Shown one piece after another: positions 12,882 to 14,316 of a stretch of DNA of 14,316 bases. Position 1 is the stretch's first letter, and each line of letters opens with the position of its first letter. This stretch comes from Gammaproteobacteria bacterium (GTDB lineage Bacteria > Pseudomonadota > Gammaproteobacteria > Pseudomonadales > Azotimanducaceae): contig JAUIKX010000050.1 in NCBI GenBank assembly GCA_030430515.1, positions 1-14,316 of the forward strand. Reading direction: 5' to 3'. Under the pieces are notes generated by a model. The model did not search any database. It worked only from the letters and a program-made list of their open reading frames with translations, and was not told where the DNA came from. The translations under genes and the position numbers were made by a program.

Positions 12882-14316
12882 TTACTGTGACTTTCTGACG
12901 CGCAGATACCACTCGGCCAGCAGTCGCACCTGTTTCTCGGTGTAGCCGCGCTCAACCATGCGTGCCACGAAATCGTCATGCTTGCGCTGCTCCTCTTTCG
13001 AGGACTTAGCGTTAAAGGAAATCACCGGCAACAGATCTTCGGTGTTGGAGAACATCTTTTTCTCGATCACCGTTCGCAGTTTCTCGTAGCTCTGCCAGGA
13101 AGGATTGCTGCCGCCGTTGTTAGCACGTGCGCGCAGCACGAAGTTGACGATCTCGTTGCGGAAATCCTTCGGGTTGGAGATTCCAGCCGGCTTCTCGATC
13201 TTTTCCAGCTCTTCGTTGAGCTGTGCCCGATCGAGGATGTCACCGGTTTCAGGATCACGGAACTCCTGGTCCTGAATCCAGAAGTCAGCGTATGTTACGT
13301 AACGATCAAAAATGTTCTGGCCATACTCGGAATACGATTCCAGGTACGCGGTCTGAATCTCTTTACCGATAAATTCCACGTACCTTGGCGCCATGTACTC
13401 CTTGATATAACGCAGGTAACGGTCGCGCACTTCGTCAGCATACTGCTCACGTTCGATCTGCTGCTCGAGTACGTACATCAGATGCACGGGGTTTGCGGCC
13501 ACCTCAGACGCATCGAAATTGAATACACGTGACAGAATTTTGAAAGCGAACCGGGTCGACAGGCCACACATGCCCTCATCCACGCCCGCCGCATCACGGT
13601 ACTCCTGCAGCGCTTTCGCTTTCGGATCGGTGTCTTTCAGGTTCTCGCCGTCATAGACGCGCATCTTCGAGAAGACATTGGAGTTTTCGGGTTCTTTCAA
13701 CCGGGTCAGAACAGAGAACTGAGCCAGCATGTTCAGCGTATCCGGCGCACAGGGTGCTTCCTGCAGTGAGCTCGACTGAATCAGCTTCTCGTAGATGTGT
13801 ACTTCTTCCGTTTTGCGCAGGCAGTACGGAACTTTGACGATATAGACCCGATCGATGAAAGCTTCGTTGTTCTTGTTGTTACGGAACGTCTGCCACTCGC
13901 TTTCGTTGGAGTGCGCAAGCACCATGCCGTCGTAGGGCATCGCACCGATGGCCTCGGTGCCGTTGTAGTTGCCTTCCTGGGTCGCCGTCAGCAGCGGGTG
14001 CAGAACTTTGATCGGCGCCTTGAACATCTCGACGAATTCCATCAAACCCTGATTGGCTTTGCACAGCGCGCCGGAGTATGCGTAGGCGTCGGGGTCGTGC
14101 TGAGCGAAATCCTCGAGCTTGCGGATATCCACTTTACCGACCAGCGCCGAGATGTCCTGATTGTTTTCGTCACCCGGTTCGGTTTTGGCAATAGCGACCT
14201 GATCCAGTATCGATGGATAGAGCTTCACCACCCGGAACTGCGAAATATCGCCGCCGAACTCTTTAAGGCGCTTGGCCGCCCAGGGCGACATGATGCCTTT
14301 GAGGTAGCGACGGGGA
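12882..14316 (-). CDS. yeaG: PrkA family serine protein kinase YeaG, 5' end beyond the window
   Basis: PrkA-type kinase with an AAA+ N-terminal domain and a C-terminal PrkA domain, involved in stationary-phase and starvation responses. The frame is open to the right edge: codons upstream of the internal ATG at 14291 read PRRYLKGI, matching E. coli before MSPWAAKRL, so the gene enters from outside and the true start and Walker A loop are not visible. About 477 of roughly 640 residues are present. Conserved blocks are TEPGDENNQDISALVGKVD, TATQEGNYNGTE, LAHSNESEW with FRNNKNNEAFIDRVY, RLKEPENSNVFSKMRVYDGE, and FIGKEIQTAYLESYSEYG leading to KPAGISNPKDFRNE; it ends with WYLRVRKS. Stop TAA at 12884-12882, followed after 11 bases by yeaH. 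It is the most highly conserved gene of the window. Confidence 0.97.
   Translation of the reverse strand, partial: PRRYLKGIMSPWAAKRLKEFGGDISQFRVVKLYPSILDQVAIAKTEPGDENNQDISALVGKVDIRKLEDFAQHDPDAYAYSGALCKANQGLMEFVEMFKAPIKVLHPLLTATQEGNYNGTEAIGAMPYDGMVLAHSNESEWQTFRNNKNNEAFIDRVYIVKVPYCLRKTEEVHIYEKLIQSSSLQEAPCAPDTLNMLAQFSVLTRLKEPENSNVFSKMRVYDGENLKDTDPKAKALQEYRDAAGVDEGMCGLSTRFAFKILSRVFNFDASEVAANPVHLMYVLEQQIEREQYADEVRDRYLRYIKEYMAPRYVEFIGKEIQTAYLESYSEYGQNIFDRYVTYADFWIQDQEFRDPETGDILDRAQLNEELEKIEKPAGISNPKDFRNEIVNFVLRARANNGGSNPSWQSYEKLRTVIEKKMFSNTEDLLPVISFNAKSSKEEQRKHDDFVARMVERGYTEKQVRLLAEWYLRVRKSQ

Noticed and set aside
12871..12912. ATG at 12912 as yeaH start
   Set aside because: It would overlap the yeaG end and add 14 non-homologous residues; GTG at 12870 has a GGAGG five bases upstream and matches the family start.

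Overview
The window reads as a gammaproteobacterial chromosome fragment of moderately high GC. The evidence is protein similarity close to E. coli/Pseudomonas-type sequences and conserved gene order: tsaD facing rpsU-yqeY-...-dnaG, with folB and cca beside it and the PrkA-YeaH-SpoVR trio further on. From memory, the same neighbourhood (cca, folB, tsaD, rpsU, yqeY, dnaG, then yeaG/yeaH/ycgB) occurs in Pseudomonas and relatives. A marine or environmental gammaproteobacterium is a fair guess; I cannot name the genus.

Layout. 1-598 holds no recognisable bacterial gene and looks foreign (poly-T, C/CA tracts). It abuts a dnaG that is cut off after about 98 codons, exactly at a CCGAATTCGG palindrome; an assembly or cloning chimera is the leading explanation. 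On the minus strand from right to left come rpsU, yqeY, manC and the dnaG fragment: the macromolecular-synthesis operon with a GDP-mannose gene inserted between yqeY and dnaG. tsaD and folB run on the plus strand from a 79-bp divergent intergenic region that holds a near-consensus rpsU promoter. folB collides with cca, and their stop codons share a 16-bp palindrome that gives both proteins a QRRR tail. cca is overlapped by, and probably translationally coupled to, a putative PAPS-type sulfotransferase.

6.7-10.1 kb is an accessory secretory segment: a matrixin-like zinc metalloprotease with about seven 53-residue Asp-rich repeats, coupled by an ATGA overlap to a small secreted protein of unknown function, and divergent from a third secreted protein that carries a related repeat unit. 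10.1 kb to the right edge is the housekeeping/stress trio SpoVR (ycgB), YeaH and PrkA (yeaG, running off the window), transcribed on the minus strand with tight spacing.

Functionally the core genes serve translation (bS21, tRNA t6A37 formation, tRNA CCA addition), replication priming, folate synthesis and stationary-phase/stress signalling. manC and the sulfotransferase point to surface polysaccharide or sulfated-glycan chemistry placed inside housekeeping operons. The matrixin module is the most likely little-described system here. No tRNA, rRNA, CRISPR array or insertion sequence was seen.
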